From NCBI GenBank assembly GCA_017311185.1, contig JAESUZ010003090.1, positions 186,001 to 250,000 of the forward strand: 64,000 nucleotides of DNA. The letters run 5' to 3'. A model generated the notes under the pieces. That model saw nothing but the letters and a program-made list of their open reading frames with translations. It made no database searches and had not been told where the DNA came from. Both the position numbers and the translations under genes were made by a program. Below are positions 1 to 11,468 of this stretch, piece after piece (position 1 is the stretch's first letter; the number at the start of each line of letters is the position of its first letter). The DNA comes from Proteles cristata cristata (lineage: Eukaryota > Chordata > Mammalia > Carnivora > Hyaenidae).

Positions 1-52
1 TCTCTATAGAGCCAAATAATATTTGGTGTTAAAGTTTAACTAACTAGACTTT

Positions 53-280
53 AAAAAAATTTTCTTTTAATGTCTATTTATTTTTGAGACAGAGACAGAC
101 AGACAGACAGAGCACGAGTTGGGGAGGGTCAGACAGAGGGGCAGACACAGAATCTGAAGCAGGCTCCAGGCTCTGAGCTGTCAGCACAGAGCCCGATGCA
201 GGGTTTGAACTCACAAACTGCGAGATCATGACTTGAGATGAAGTCAGATGCTCAACCAACTGACCCACCCAGATGCCCCT
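53..280 (-). mobile_element. CanSINE (tRNA-Lys derived), minus strand
   Basis: The reverse strand shows a full CanSINE. It has a tail complement 'tttatttatttttgaga', a GA-rich run, 'caggctccaggctctgagctgtcagcacagagccc', a B-box complement, and the 5' end complement at 'ccacccagatgcccc'. Divergence (for example 'gatgcccc' for 'ggcgcccc') makes it an older copy. Confidence 0.93.
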
Positions 281-1984
281 CCAGACTTACTTTTTAAATG
301 TAATAAACAGATAGCTACAATGTTGGTCACATGGAAAATAAACGCCAAACAACTTTATTTTTGCTAACAGTTATGAATTCAGTAATTATTTCACTATCAC
401 TAAGAGAACTGTTTTATACATTGGTCACACTTAATCCACAATTTATTTTCTCTCAAAATGGAATATTCAACTGTTAGAAAATATAAAAGTCATTTCTAGA
501 AACATTAAATTTTCAAACACCATTGCATGTTCTGCTGACAGATACATTAGACAAAGGTGAAATAAATAAACTTAGAGAGTTTGAAAGTGTGTATCTTGGT
601 TCAACAAAAGCTGCAATATCATGCTACGAGATATACTATCCCCATACATTTCAATTTCTCAAAGGAATTTGGGGCAATGCCAAAAAACTATATATATCTT
701 TATAATCTAGAAACTCTGTATGTTCTTTTGTTAAAATTTCATTCTTCTTCTACTTCAGAAGAATGGTGACAGAGATTTTAAAAGGTCAAATACCTTTTGT
801 GTTTCTGACAATTTTCAATTCCATCTTATCTTAAAATAGAGTAATTTTTTAAATGTCTTCATAATTTTATTTTTCTAGTCCTGCCAGTGTTTTCACATTA
901 CAGGAACAGTTACAAATAGGGAAAATTGCCAAGCACTTTAAACTGTTTATATCTTTAATAAGATCCAACTTGTCATGCTATCAGATCATTTACTTTACGG
1001 AAAGTAACTGAATACCACAGTTGGCTAGATAAAATCTATTTCTATATTGAGTTGACCTTTCAAATCATCAAAGCCTTAAAAAAAAAAAAAAAAAAAAAGC
1101 CAAACCTAAGTGATTGGAAAATAGGCTTTTTTAATGTTAAAAAATTCCTTCTTGCAAAAAAAAAAACAGATTTTCTTATATTCATCTAAATATTTTTAGA
1201 TACAGCATATCTAAATTTTATAACATGTAAATGCAAGTTCTTGAGGTAGCTGCAAACCACCAACCATCCATAAGCACATTTTATACTCCTATTCTAAAGA
1301 TAAATAATTTTCTAAAGCAAAAAAAAATTATTTTATCTGATCTGATCAAATGCTACTTATAAGCAAAACTGATTTAAATGACCTCACATCCTCTGTTTTG
1401 ACTTTCCCTTTTTCATATATGGCACTCTTAGAGGTATGTAAGTTAATTCTGTGACACACATCCACTGTCCAAGAACATTCAGTAGTAGGAACACTGGCGA
1501 AAGTTTATATATATTTTTGCTTTTTCTGGAAATTTCCTTTGCTCTTTGACTCCTTCCCTAATGACAAGTAAAATGGCTGGATAGAACAGAATTATGAACG
1601 TTAGGTACCATATAAGGTTCTCATTTTGGCTTTAAAAAAATCAGTTTTATGAGTCTATCATGGGGAAGATTATCTTGGTAAGCCTTTGTGTAAATAAAAC
1701 CCAAGGGGAGCAGAAGGTGTGGGCTTGTGACCACAAAGTCAGTATGCGTGTTGGGGCAATGTAGAATAGTTGTTATAAGGAAAAGGAAAAACAGGCAATA
1801 ACGCAACCAAAAGTAGCCTGTATCCCAAAAGGGGAAAATACAGTCAGAGTTCTGCATTACAACCTCTACATCTAGTTATGTAAGGTACAATCTTAAAAAG
1901 AAATAGTGCCAAAAGAGAGATTCCCGGAGAAAAGCAACCAGAAAACAAGGCACACTCAACACTATCACAGAATACATGACTGAA
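281..1984. other. Unassigned intronic sequence
   Basis: AT-rich sequence with no repeat I can name and no convincing exon. It holds an A-run at 1078-1098 and a second one near 1157-1167. Short open frames here lack conserved motifs or splice signals. Confidence 0.5.
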
Positions 1985-2160
1985 GACATTGAAAAAACTA
2001 ATTCTCATGACTTTAATATCCTCCTATGTGACCATCTCCAAATTATTGTATCTCCAAGCCAGACCCATCCTCTTGACTTCAATTGCATAACCTATTGTTT
2101 GCTGAATATGTTTCCTTGACTGTGTCACACACATTTCAGCCTCAACCTGAAAGTACAGTG
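1985..2160 (+). mobile_element. Possible L2 (LINE-2) relic
   Basis: 'atctccaagccagaccc' and the sequence after it resemble the 'ccaagccagacctctcccctgag' part of the L2 3' region. Together with the clearer L2 piece at 2825-3245 on the same strand, this may be one L2 later split by a MIR. The match is weak. Confidence 0.4.
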
Positions 2161-2164
2161 GAAA

Positions 2165-2395
2165 AAGCATAAACGCTGGAGCCAGACTGCCATGATTGAA
2201 ATTTACAGTAATAGGTAATATAAACCTTGAACAAACTGTGTGACCTCTGTATGCCTCAACTTCCTCATCTATAAATGGAAAAAGTAATACTTATTTTGTA
2301 AGGTTGTCATGAGATTTAAACACATAATGTTTGAAAGCTCTTAAAACAGAACTAGACACATACTAAGTGCCATAGGTGTATATGAAATTTTTGTA
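2165..2395 (+). mobile_element. MIR SINE
   Basis: The order of MIR landmarks is kept: 'gctggagccagactgcc', then 'ctgtgtgacct', 'cctcaacttcctcatct', 'aaatgga...taatactt', 'gttgtcatgagattt' and 'gaactagacacatactaagtgc'. Divergence is high, as expected for this old family. Confidence 0.82.
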
Positions 2396-2569
2396 AAGCC
2401 ATACCTAATAACCAAATTCAAACTCTCCATCCCCAAATCTATGCCTCATTTATAACATTTATTTCAGAAAATGACTCCAAGACAAAATTCTGCCTCTTTT
2501 TATACCTTAACCTATTTTTTTCAGTGAGTCCTTCACTTACTTGCCATATGTGCCAATAAAATCTGGCCA

Positions 2570-2652
2570 GAGAAGGGGAAAAGAGAAAAAGAGGAAACAG
2601 AAAAGAAGGAAAAGGGAAAAGGAGAGAAGACAGAAGGGAGAGAAACTGAGGA
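2570..2652 (+). repeat. Purine-rich (GA/AAG) low-complexity tract
   Basis: About 80 bases are almost all A and G ('gaaaaagaggaaacag', 'aaggaaaagggaaaagg'). A short open frame over it encodes only Lys/Arg/Glu-rich sequence and is a composition artefact. Confidence 0.85.
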
Positions 2653-2824
2653 ATTATGGCAGTATATACACCAAAATATTAAGAGTAGTTACATCTCTAG
2701 TTGAAGAAAATATAAGTAATCATATTCTTTGTATACCTTTTTGTATTTCTGAGATCTTCTAAAAGATAAAAATGTACTTCCCTTTTTGTCAGAGAAAAAA
2801 GGCATTTTGAAAACGTCTTTAATG

Positions 2825-3245
2825 ATATTCTGGATAAAATCTAAGTTCTCTATTAGTTGGTCCCTATACGTCCTGCCACTCCCTGTGTGCCTTGTATCCT
2901 TTCCTATCTGTACCCCTGCACAAGGAGATATTCTCTATCAAGAACATAATCCCCATTCATTTTCCTCAGGCTAATTCTTGCCAAAATAGCTACCATCTTC
3001 TCTGTAAAGTCTTCTTGGATCAAATCCTGCTCTCTTCAAACTCGCTGTTCAAACCTAGGTTATCCTACTAGGATCTACCTTTAGAACTTAGTGTATACAT
3101 ACAGCATGTATGTTTAATAATTAAACTATTTATAAGCTCGTCTCCCTCTTTCCTAGAGATAAGGGGACACACTTATTTGTTTACCTACTTCAGCATTTAA
3201 AACAGTACCTGACACACAAGTAGTGGATCAAAAGTTTGTTACACT
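2825..3245 (+). mobile_element. L2 (LINE-2) 3' end relic
   Basis: L2 landmarks in order: 'ggataaaatctaag' near the start, a Cys/Pro-rich coding remnant, 'tcttcttggatcaaatcctgc', 'cctagagataaggggacac', 'ttatttgtttacctac', and a final 'cagtacctgacacacaagtagtggatcaaaagtttgtt' like the L2 'tgcctggcacatagtaggtgctcaat' end. Confidence 0.7.
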
Positions 3246-3394
3246 AAAGATTCCAAAGTCATACTATTTCTATTCTATTATGTTGCCTCTGTAGAGCAGT
3301 ATAAAAGTTGAAAAGGTGAATTCCTAAAATAGCAGATTCCTAGTCTGGGAGTATTCTAAGTGTGAAACAGAATGCCACCATTCTTGTTCCTTCA

Positions 3395-3560
3395 AGTCAG
3401 TTATTTATTCACCAAATATTTATTTACTACCTCATATATACTTGGCATTGGGGATACAAGGATGAGCAAAAACAATGGGCTTCTCTTAAAATATTTTGAG
3501 GTAGGGAGAGGAGAGAGCAAATAATGGCTAAATATGCAAAGCTACTAAAAATAAACACTA
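3395..3560 (-). mobile_element. L2 (LINE-2) 3' end, minus strand
   Basis: 'caccaaatatttatttactacctcatatatacttggcattggggatacaaggatgagcaaaaa' matches the reverse complement of the L2 terminus ('accaaatatttattgagc...ctggggatac...gaacaaa'). Confidence 0.7.
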
Positions 3561-3810
3561 GTGAACTGGCCCTGAAATTAAGAAATACATTTCTAATAGA
3601 ACATATAATGAAAGACATCACCATATTTGGAAAGATCAAAGATTCTTAATTAGAAATGAGATCAGTTTACTTTAAAACAACAGTGTGCAATCTTTTTTTC
3701 TGGCTGCCACATACACGGATATATCTAGAGTTATGCATTCTTTCAACAAACTAACTCTACTCCTGATGAAGCTTCATAGTGCTTGCCAGTCATACTATCC
3801 CTTCTTTACT

Positions 3811-3881
3811 TTTATTTTTTTTAATAGTTTATTGTCAAGTTGGTTTCTATATAACAGTGCTCATCCTCACAAGTGCCCCCT
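3811..3881 (-). mobile_element. L1 3' terminal fragment
   Basis: It is the reverse complement of the young felid L1 terminus: 'aatagtttattgtcaagttggtttctatataac' then 'tgctcatcctcacaagtgccc'. Only about 70 bp remain, so this is a severe 5' truncation. An A/C-rich run follows at 3885-3928. Confidence 0.85.
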
Positions 3882-3929
3882 TCTTTAAAAAAAAAAACAA
3901 AAAAAAAAAACAAAAACAAAAACAAAAAC

Positions 3930-4041
3930 TAAAGCACCTGGCTAGCTCACTTGGTAGAGCAAGCAACTCTTGATGTTGGGGTTGTGGGTTCGAGCCCCAC
4001 GTTGGGGGCAGAGTTTACTTAAAAAAACAAAAACAAAACCC
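3930..4041 (+). mobile_element. Short old CanSINE (tRNA-like part only)
   Basis: 'agcacctggctagctcacttggtagagca' is the tRNA-like head with an A box and 'gtgggttcgagcccca' a B box. It ends 'gagtttacttaaaaaaac' with no long CT-rich body. This is the tRNA-Lys-like older CanSINE type. Confidence 0.85.
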
Positions 4042-4194
4042 CAAAGCAGTTCTTTATGACTCACAAAGCCAAGAACTTCAAGAGAAACCAATCTTAATTT
4101 CCTGGCCACAAATAATTAGTCCAGGGGTGTCTAGCTGAAGGATGCCCTTCAGTCCTTATAAGGACTCTATATTGGAGGATATGGCAGAGATGAC

Positions 4195-4685
4195 TATCTG
4201 CCCACTTGATAACTATTTTTCCTTTTTCCTCTATTAGTAGATTTTTATCAGGAATGACAATATGCTCAGCTTAAATACAAACACACAAACCCACAAAATT
4301 TTTCCGCCTCTCTTGTAGTTAGGTATGGTTACATACTAGTTCTGACCAAGGAGATGTAAATAGAAGTCACTTAAGTACACTTCTGGGAAAGCTCCTCTTA
4401 GAAGGAGGAAGACTCAGCCACATTTTTAATCCCCTTTTCCCTTCTTTCTGCCTAGAATAAGAACATGAAAATAAGGGTAACATCCCATAAAGGAAGAAAT
4501 GGAAAATTAAAGCCTGAATCTTTAATGAAATCACAAAATTAATATACTAGCACCAAGCCATCTTCCTCTAAACTTTTTTCCTTTAGAGGGTAGAAAAATA
4601 TATCCCCACCTTATTTAAACCACTACTGTTTGGGTTTTCTGTTATTTGAAGTTGAATCTAAGTCTAATAAATGCTGATGGTAAGT
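4195..4685 (+). mobile_element. Ancient interspersed repeat, family not named
   Basis: Landmarks I recognise from a common old mammalian repeat but cannot name safely: 'cctctcttgtagttaggtatggttacat', 'tctgaccaaggagatgtaaatagaagt', 'cttctgggaaagctcctcttagaaggagga', and the end 'ttaaaccactactgtttgggttttctgttatttg'. A second, shorter copy seems present at 25040-25345. Confidence 0.5.
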
Positions 4686-5844
4686 AATGGAACTAAATTA
4701 AACCTCTCTTTAGAAGCAAGGAAAGAATGTAATTCACAAAGACATACACAGGCCAAGAGTGAAAAGACACACTGAAATGCTGAACACTCAAAGCACAGTT
4801 GCCTGAAATAAGAACTTAGGGTTTAAAGCTATCTGAGCAAATTTCTTCTCAACTGGACAGAGCACTAACTAAAACGGCATTGCTTTCTCTTCTGGTTAAG
4901 GCTGAGAACAATATTGTTTTTTTAAATGTCCTTAAATAAACTCTTTAAGAATTAAATAAATAAATCAGTCACAAGTTTTGATAGATGAATTATCAATATC
5001 AAATTCCTAGGCATGTTACATATTTGTACACATTTATTTGGCACACAATTAAAGACAGGCTCATTAAACATTTAAAAGCAATGGCCAGAAATGGGTATGC
5101 ATAAGCTTATTTTAAAGGTGATGGGTAGAGGGAAATCAGAGAGAAGGAAATCCAAAACTATATGAATTCCACAGATCCAAGAATAACCAGGGACAGTCCT
5201 GTTTACTTGCCAGGCTTCCTCCAATCTGATAACTTTCCTTAGACTGTCCCTTTCATCTGTAATTTCTGAAAAACAGCTTTTCCAGATAAGTCTTCAGGCT
5301 AGTTTACGTTCCTCTGAGAGAGAAAATTGCTTCCTGTAGTTCTCTGAAAACACTAGGAAGTGTATGAAAACAGAGGTTAGCAAAAACTGTGCAGGATAGT
5401 AAAAAAAAAAAAAAAAAAACCAGATAAGTTCACTGAAGGACAAAGCTAATGTCACAGAGTAGGGTCTAGCAGAAAAAATGAAATCTGACATCCAAGTTTT
5501 GGATTTAATTGAGCTAACATATACTATCCAGATGAAAGTGACAAAAGTTAGAAATAAACATCTTCAATATGGCATTTTAAGAGAATCAAAAGGATCTGTA
5601 ATTATAGTAACAAAACACTTTCAAACACCTTTTCCATCTCCCACTTCCCTAAAGTACACAGTAAGACTAACATGATTTAATAATTAAAACTGTACAATTA
5701 TAATTTTCTATACCTTGGTTCTACAAATTTGAGAGAAAAGGAAAGGAAAGAGAATTAAGTCTCCTGGGATTGCTCCAAGTAAAAGAAATCCTTTTTACAT
5801 CACTAAGTTTTGGAAAACATGCCCTAATCATGACAACAGTAACA
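4686..5844. other. Unassigned intronic sequence
   Basis: No nameable repeat or exon. An A-run lies at 5401-5420, and 5162-5290 may be a decayed old repeat. Confidence 0.5.
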
Positions 5845-6123
5845 GCAGTTTAACACATAATGATTACTATGTTCACACACTGTTATAAGCAGTATTAATA
5901 GTATTATTAATAGTATTAATTAATAGTATGTGTATTAATTCATTTTATGCTCACAATGATCCTATAAGATAAATACTACTTTTATTCCTATTAGAATGAT
6001 GGGGAAAAGGCACAGTCTTTAAATAATTTGCCCAAGGTCACAGAGTTACTATCTGAAGCCAGAATTAAAACTCAAGCAGCCAAGTTTTAGAGTCCATGAT
6101 CTTAATCACTCTACCACATTGTC
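5845..6123 (-). mobile_element. MIR SINE with internal AT repeat
   Basis: Reverse-strand MIR: 'tttatgctcacaatgatcctataagataaatact', 'gatggggaaaaggcac', 'ttgcccaaggtcacagagtta', 'cagaattaaaactcaa', and 'gtccatgatcttaatcactctacca'. A 'tattaatag' microsatellite (about 5888-5940) has expanded inside it. Confidence 0.8.
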
Positions 6124-6637
6124 TTTCTAGGTGTTAAAACACCAAATTCATTTGTAGCTACCAAATGAAAATTCATTTGTAGCTAAACTGGACAGACCTG
6201 AACTTATTTCTATATTTGCACTATCTTGTCAAGGTACTTCTATTTTCCCAATCACCCAAATTTGAATCTGTGAGATGAGTTTTGGCCCTCAGTGCATTCC
6301 ATATTCAACTAGTCATCCAACTAAACCCTGTCAATTAAATACCACTCCATCTCCATTCTGAAACCTCAATATGACCTACTGCAAAGCTAGTCAAAAATAA
6401 TGTCTAGAGATATGCCAGAGTTGGAAGTTTTATTTTGAAAAGCAGAAGGCAACTTAAGATCCTAAGCTTACACTGACACAGTATAACATCGAGTATTACA
6501 TGGAACAAGATCCCCATCTTAGTCACTTCAACTAAATTATGTGTCTAAAGTCTCACTCACAGTATAATGTAATTGAATAGGTTAAGATTCAACATTCTGC
6601 CTCACATATGTGCAAGAAAATCCAATTTATTAAAAAT
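6124..6637. other. Unassigned intronic sequence
   Basis: Unique-looking sequence with a small direct repeat, 'attcatttgtagcta' near 6148 and 6171. No exon or recognisable transposon. Confidence 0.5.
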
Positions 6638-6651
6638 CCTATAGTATTTGT

Positions 6652-6892
6652 TCTTTTCTTGTTTGGTTGGGTTCTTTTTCATGCTTTATTTATTTTTGAA
6701 AAAGAGAGAGAGAGAGAGAGCAGGGGAGGGTCAGAGAGAGAGGGAGACACAGAATCCGAAGACAGGCTCCAGGCTCTGAGCTAGCTGTCAGCACAGCCCT
6801 GACGCAGGGGCTCAAACCCACAAAGAGTGGGATCATGACCTGAGCCGAAGTCAGACGTTTAACTGACTGAGCCACCCAGGCACTCCCCAAGC
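6652..6892 (-). mobile_element. CanSINE, minus strand, with TSD
   Basis: Full CanSINE on the reverse strand with a (GA)n run at 6703-6720 and the head complement 'gagccacccaggcactcccc'. The flanks cctatagtatttgt (6638-6651) and cctacagtatctgt (6893-6906) are the TSD with two differences, so it is fairly old. Confidence 0.9.
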
Positions 6893-7314
6893 CCTACAGT
6901 ATCTGTAATTTTATAACACACCTAAACATTTTAGAACCTCCAATTTTCAAAAAAGAAATGTGAATATGTATTTAATACAAATTTAGTAAACAGACTTTTG
7001 AGAAAGAAAAAACATAGTATTTCCAAGTACAGTAATAAAAACTTTAATATTAACCTGAATAGGTTAAGTTAATGCTATAATTTTATGGAAAAGAACAGAC
7101 CCTTTGAGAAGATACATATAAGCCGAGTAAGCTGAATATATATACAAGAGGAAGTTCACCATCACTATAAAAATGCTACTAGTGATATATACTACTACAT
7201 CACTATAAAAATGCTACAAAAGGCAGCACAGGTACATCTGTCTTATTTACCATTGTATTCCTAGCACCCAACAAATTGTCCAGCACATAACAGGCACTAA
7301 GAAACTTACAAATA

Positions 7315-7552
7315 GGGGCGCCTGGGTGGCTTAGTCGGTTAAGCGTCCAACTTTCGCTTAGGTCATGATCTCGCGGTTCGTGGGTTCGAGCCCCGCGTCG
7401 GGCTCTGTGCTGACTGCCAGCTCAGAGCCTGGCCTGTTTCAGTCTGTGACTCCCTCTCTCTCTGACCCTCCCCTGCTCACACTATCTCTCTCTCTCTCTC
7501 TCCTAGAAATAAATAAAACATTAAAAAAAAATTAAAAAAAAAAAAAGAAATT
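7315..7552 (+). mobile_element. Young felid CanSINE (CTTAGTCGG subfamily)
   Basis: Nearly consensus copy: 'ggggcgcctgggtggcttag', A box 'tggcttagtcgg', B box 'gggttcgagcccc', CT-rich body, 'tcctagaaataaataaaa' tail and A-run. It is flanked by the perfect TSD acttacaaata (7304-7314 and 7553-7563). Intact Pol III boxes and low divergence mark it as recent. Confidence 0.97.
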
Positions 7553-7563
7553 ACTTACAAATA

Positions 7564-8639
7564 AATCACTGGAAGTATTCAATAATATACGCTAAAGCCA
7601 CATGACCACCTGGCAAGAGTTCTATATACAAACTGATCCAACCATCGAACGGGAGGTTGGAATTTGAGGAGGAAAACTTTAAGGATTCCATAGTATTTTC
7701 ATCATTATCTCAGATTTTAAATGAGGTCACACTCTAATAGGAAGAACTTTTAGACAAATGTCTACCAATAACTAGAGGCTGCCTCATAACCTACCAGTCA
7801 GTCTCTTTCTGCAAATCTTTGCTAAGCAGGAAAAAAAGAAAGAAGGGAAAGGGAATCACAAAACGTTAGTGGTATCAAAGGACAAATTACCTATGGTTAA
7901 AACATATACCTAAGATTAACTTATATATATAACTTATGAATATATAAATATATATTATTATATGTAAATATATAATATATACATATTTAGAAACTGATTA
8001 CATTAATCTAAAAAATGACCAAGCCTATGAATTGTGTTAAAAGAATAAATCCTCATATGTTGTGTTATGTACATTAACAAATAATTAGTGGGGGGAAATT
8101 CCTTGATATGGTATCATTAAGTACATAAAATCATTTTTCTTCCTTACAAGTCCCAAATTAAAAAGTCCCATATCAGTTAAACAACCGCTCTGTTACAGGA
8201 TTAATTCAGAAAAACGGGATTTTTATATCTGTACTTAACTTGTTTTAATGATAAATTCTAAATGTGTGACTACATCTGTCTACCCTTTCTTTGTACTTGA
8301 ATGAAATACAAATATTTTAGAAAAAATTGTATCATATATAAATAGGTTGAACATTAAGTGCACAACTCATTTGATCACAGAAAATTATAATCATGATCAT
8401 GTACAACTCATGTCCAAATAAGTCTTGGCTACATTAAGCCAACAAACTAAAGTCCCTCACTATTTCATATTAAGGATATTTACTTTAATCATTTCGTAAG
8501 GTTAAAACTATACAGTTAAAATTTGCTTGGTAATACCTAAATTCTAAAAGCATTTTACCTGGTTCATTGCTTTCCCTAGGCTATTTCAGCAACAGGTAGC
8601 CTTGGTTATTGATAAACTAAGGAGCTATCACTCTTCCTG
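7564..8639. other. Unassigned intronic sequence
   Basis: AT-rich with no nameable transposon apart from the TA-rich tract listed separately. Confidence 0.5.
7918..7988. repeat. TA-rich low-complexity tract
   Basis: About 70 bases of imperfect (TA)n/(TATAAA)n sequence, likely variable in length. Confidence 0.85.
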
Positions 8640-8842
8640 TCACTGCCTTTTAATTTTTAATAGTGCTTATCACTTCTCACATATTTTATGACTTACTTAT
8701 TCATTACAGTAGTGCCAGTTTCTCTCCACTAGATATTTAAGTTATAAAAAGACAAGAATTTTATCTGGTTCACTGTTGTACCTTCAACACTCATCTCAAG
8801 GCTTGACACCTAGTAAGTGCTCAATAAATATTATTAAATGGC
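8640..8842 (+). mobile_element. L2 (LINE-2) 3' end
   Basis: 'tagtgcttatcac', 'cactagatatttaag', 'gttcactgttgtacc' and 'cttgacacctagtaagtgctcaataaatatta' are the closing landmarks of L2 on the plus strand. Confidence 0.8.
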
Positions 8843-8973
8843 ATTCAATCACAGATAAATTTTCAATATGTCTATAAATTATAAAGTAGAATTCTGGACA
8901 AATAAGCAAACTACCCCCAAATTTTTTTTCCTAAGAATTTATAACCCAGCTCTTTAATGATCTTTTTTGTTAA

Positions 8974-10206
8974 AAAAAAAAAAAAAAAAGCACCACTGTT
9001 ACTTGAACTGATACACAAATTTAGTAAACCTGCACAATACACAATTAATGTACAGAAATCTCCTGCATTTCTATACACCAATAATGAAGCAGAAGAAAGA
9101 GAAATCAAGGAATCTATCCTGCTTACTACTGCACCAAAAACCATTAAGATACCTAGGAATTAACTAAAACGGTAAAAGATTTATACTCTGAAAACTATAC
9201 AAAACTTATGAAGGCTATTGAAGAGGACAAAAAGAAGTGGAAAAACATTCCATGCTTATGTATCGGAAGAACAAACATCGTTAAAATATCTATACGATCC
9301 AAAACAATCTACAGACTTCATGCAATCCCTATCAAAATAACACAAGCATTCTTCACAGAACTATTAACAAACACTCCTATAATTTGTATTGAACCACAAA
9401 AGACCCCAAATAGCCAAAGAAACCATGAAAAAGAAAAGCAAATCTGGAGGCATCAAGCTGTATTACAAAGATGCAGTCATCAAGACAGCATGGTACTGGC
9501 ACAAAAACAGATACACAGATCAATGGAACAGAATAGAAATCCCAGAAATGGACCCACAACTATAAGTCAACTAATCTTCGACAAAGCAGGAAGAATGACC
9601 AATGGAAAAAAGACAGTCTTTTCAACAATTGATTGAAAAGAAATGGCAAAATGGACAGCAACATGCAGAAGAATGAAACTGGACCACTTTCTTATACCAT
9701 ACACAAAAATAAACTCAAAATGGATGAAAGACCTAAATGTGAAACAGGAAACCATCAAAATCCTAGAGAACACAGGCAGCAACCTCTCTAACCTTAGTGA
9801 GAGCAACTTCTTACTAGACATCTCTCCAAAGGCAAGGAAAACAAAAGCAAAAATAAATTATTAGGACTTTATCAAGATAAAAGGCTTCTGCACAGCAAAG
9901 GAAACAATCAACAAAACTAAAGGCAACCTTCAAATTGGGAGAAGATATTTGCAAATGATATGTGTGATTAAAGGGTTAGTATCCAAAAATCTATAAAGAA
10001 CTTCTGAAACTTAACACTCCTCCCCCTCCAAAAAATTATAGTTAAAAATGGGCAGAAGACATGAATAAACATTTTTCCAAAGAAGATATACAGATAGCCA
10101 ACAGGCACATGAAAAGATGCCCAACATTATTAATCATCAAGGAAATACAATGAAATAAATGAGATATCACTTTGCACCTGTCAGAATGATTAAAACTGAC
10201 AATACA
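8974..10206 (+). mobile_element. L1 ORF2 fragment, old, both ends missing
   Basis: The sequence runs through the C-terminal third of L1 ORF2: the thumb-like region (encoding '[16 protein letters not shown]'), the 'KWKNIPCLCIGRTNIVKIS' stretch, and on to 'TPVRMIK' just before the Cys-rich end. Many stops and frameshifts break it (pieces at 9208-9636 and 9643-9864). It opens with an A-run at 8974-8990 and lacks the 3' UTR and tail, which is unusual for a simple 5'-truncated copy and suggests a later deletion. Confidence 0.88.
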
Positions 10207-10308
10207 GGTTGGGTTGCTTAGTTGGCTCAGTCAGTGGAACATGTGACTCTTGATCCTGGGGTTGTACGTTCGAGCCTCATGAGTGTACAGATAACTTAAA
10301 AATAAAAC
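10207..10308 (+). mobile_element. Short old CanSINE
   Basis: tRNA-like head 'gttgggttgcttagttggctc', diverged B box 'cgttcgagcctca', and the end 'cagataacttaaaaataaaa'. It lacks the CT-rich body. The full-length L1 starts right at its tail. Confidence 0.75.
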
Positions 10309-10310
10309 CG

Positions 10311-11437
10311 GGTACTGGGGCAAGATGGCGGAGAGTAGGGAGCTCCGTACATTGCACTTGCCCCCATATCTCACACGGAAAAGATATGAAGCCATAGGAA
10401 ACCTTACAGAATCAAAGAGACTGGGAGAAAAAGTACGCAGAATCCACTGAGAAAGCCTTCTAACGTGAGTGCGATGGGGAAGATAAAATCGCGCCGGGAT
10501 CGGAGACTTAAAAGGACATGGCGATCACCCTCTGCAGGGAGTGAGAGGGGAAAGAGAGAGTCTGAAACTGCTCAAGACAGTCCCTGTCTCTGGGGAACAG
10601 AAAAACCTCCGCTCGGGGCACAGAAGGACCGTGCGCGCCAAAACCCCGCGCGCCAGATCCCCGTGTGCCAGGTCCCCTCACGCCAACTCCTCCTGGAGGG
10701 GCCACCCAAAACCACTCCTTTGAGCTCCTGGGTGGCTGACCCAGAGGAGCCGTGTGCCACGGTCCTTTGTGCTCCTGGCTGGCTGGACCCCTGGAGGAGC
10801 CGCAAGCATACCGGACCTCTGCGCTCCTGACTTGGCTGGACACAAATAGGGAAGGTGAAGGGCTTAAAACTGGGAGATTTGCCCGCGAGTTGGTGTTTCA
10901 GGTGACGAGACATGGAGGGACCCGGTTTCCCGATCCCCAGTGGGCCCTGCGCGCCGCTCAAGCAAACCCCCGTCCTTACTCCCTATCCCAACCGGGAGGA
11001 GAAGGGAGCGGTGATTCTGCCTCCAACCCCAGGACTAGGCAATAGGCTTGAAATTGCCCTGAGGGGATCGCCAGCCAGGTTGTGTCTACAGCAATTTCAG
11101 TGGGGCACGCGGACTGGGATGTGGAAACTAGGCACGGCCTGGTTTAAGAGCGTGACCCACTTTGGCTGTGTGCCCTGCACAGGGATTTTACACAACCAAA
11201 AAAACGAGGTACAGCACTGGGTTCAAGAAGGGACTGGAGGGGCGCCTGGGTGGCTTAGTCGGTTGAGCGTCCGACTTTCGCTTAGGTCATGATCTCGCGG
11301 TTCGTGGGTTCGAGCCCCGCATCGGGCTCTGTGCTGACTGCCAGCTCAGAGCCTGGAGCCTGTTTCAGTCTGTGACTCCCTCTCTCTCTGACCCTCCCCT
11401 GCTCACGCTGTCTCTCTCTCTCTCTCCTGGAAATAAA

Positions 11438-11468
<31 letters not shown>

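Noticed and set aside
3930..4041. tRNA-like sequence with A and B boxes
   Set aside because: It is a SINE head derived from tRNA-Lys: no complete cloverleaf, followed by a SINE-type A-rich end. The same applies to the other SINE copies, so no tRNA gene is called.
9208..9636. A 142-codon open frame with Lys/Arg-rich sequence
   Set aside because: It is a frame-shifted L1 ORF2 relic, not a host gene.
10465..11292. Overlapping open frames of 60-129 codons on both strands
   Set aside because: They lie in the GC-rich L1 5' UTR, overlap each other on both strands, and have no recognisable domain. Composition explains them.
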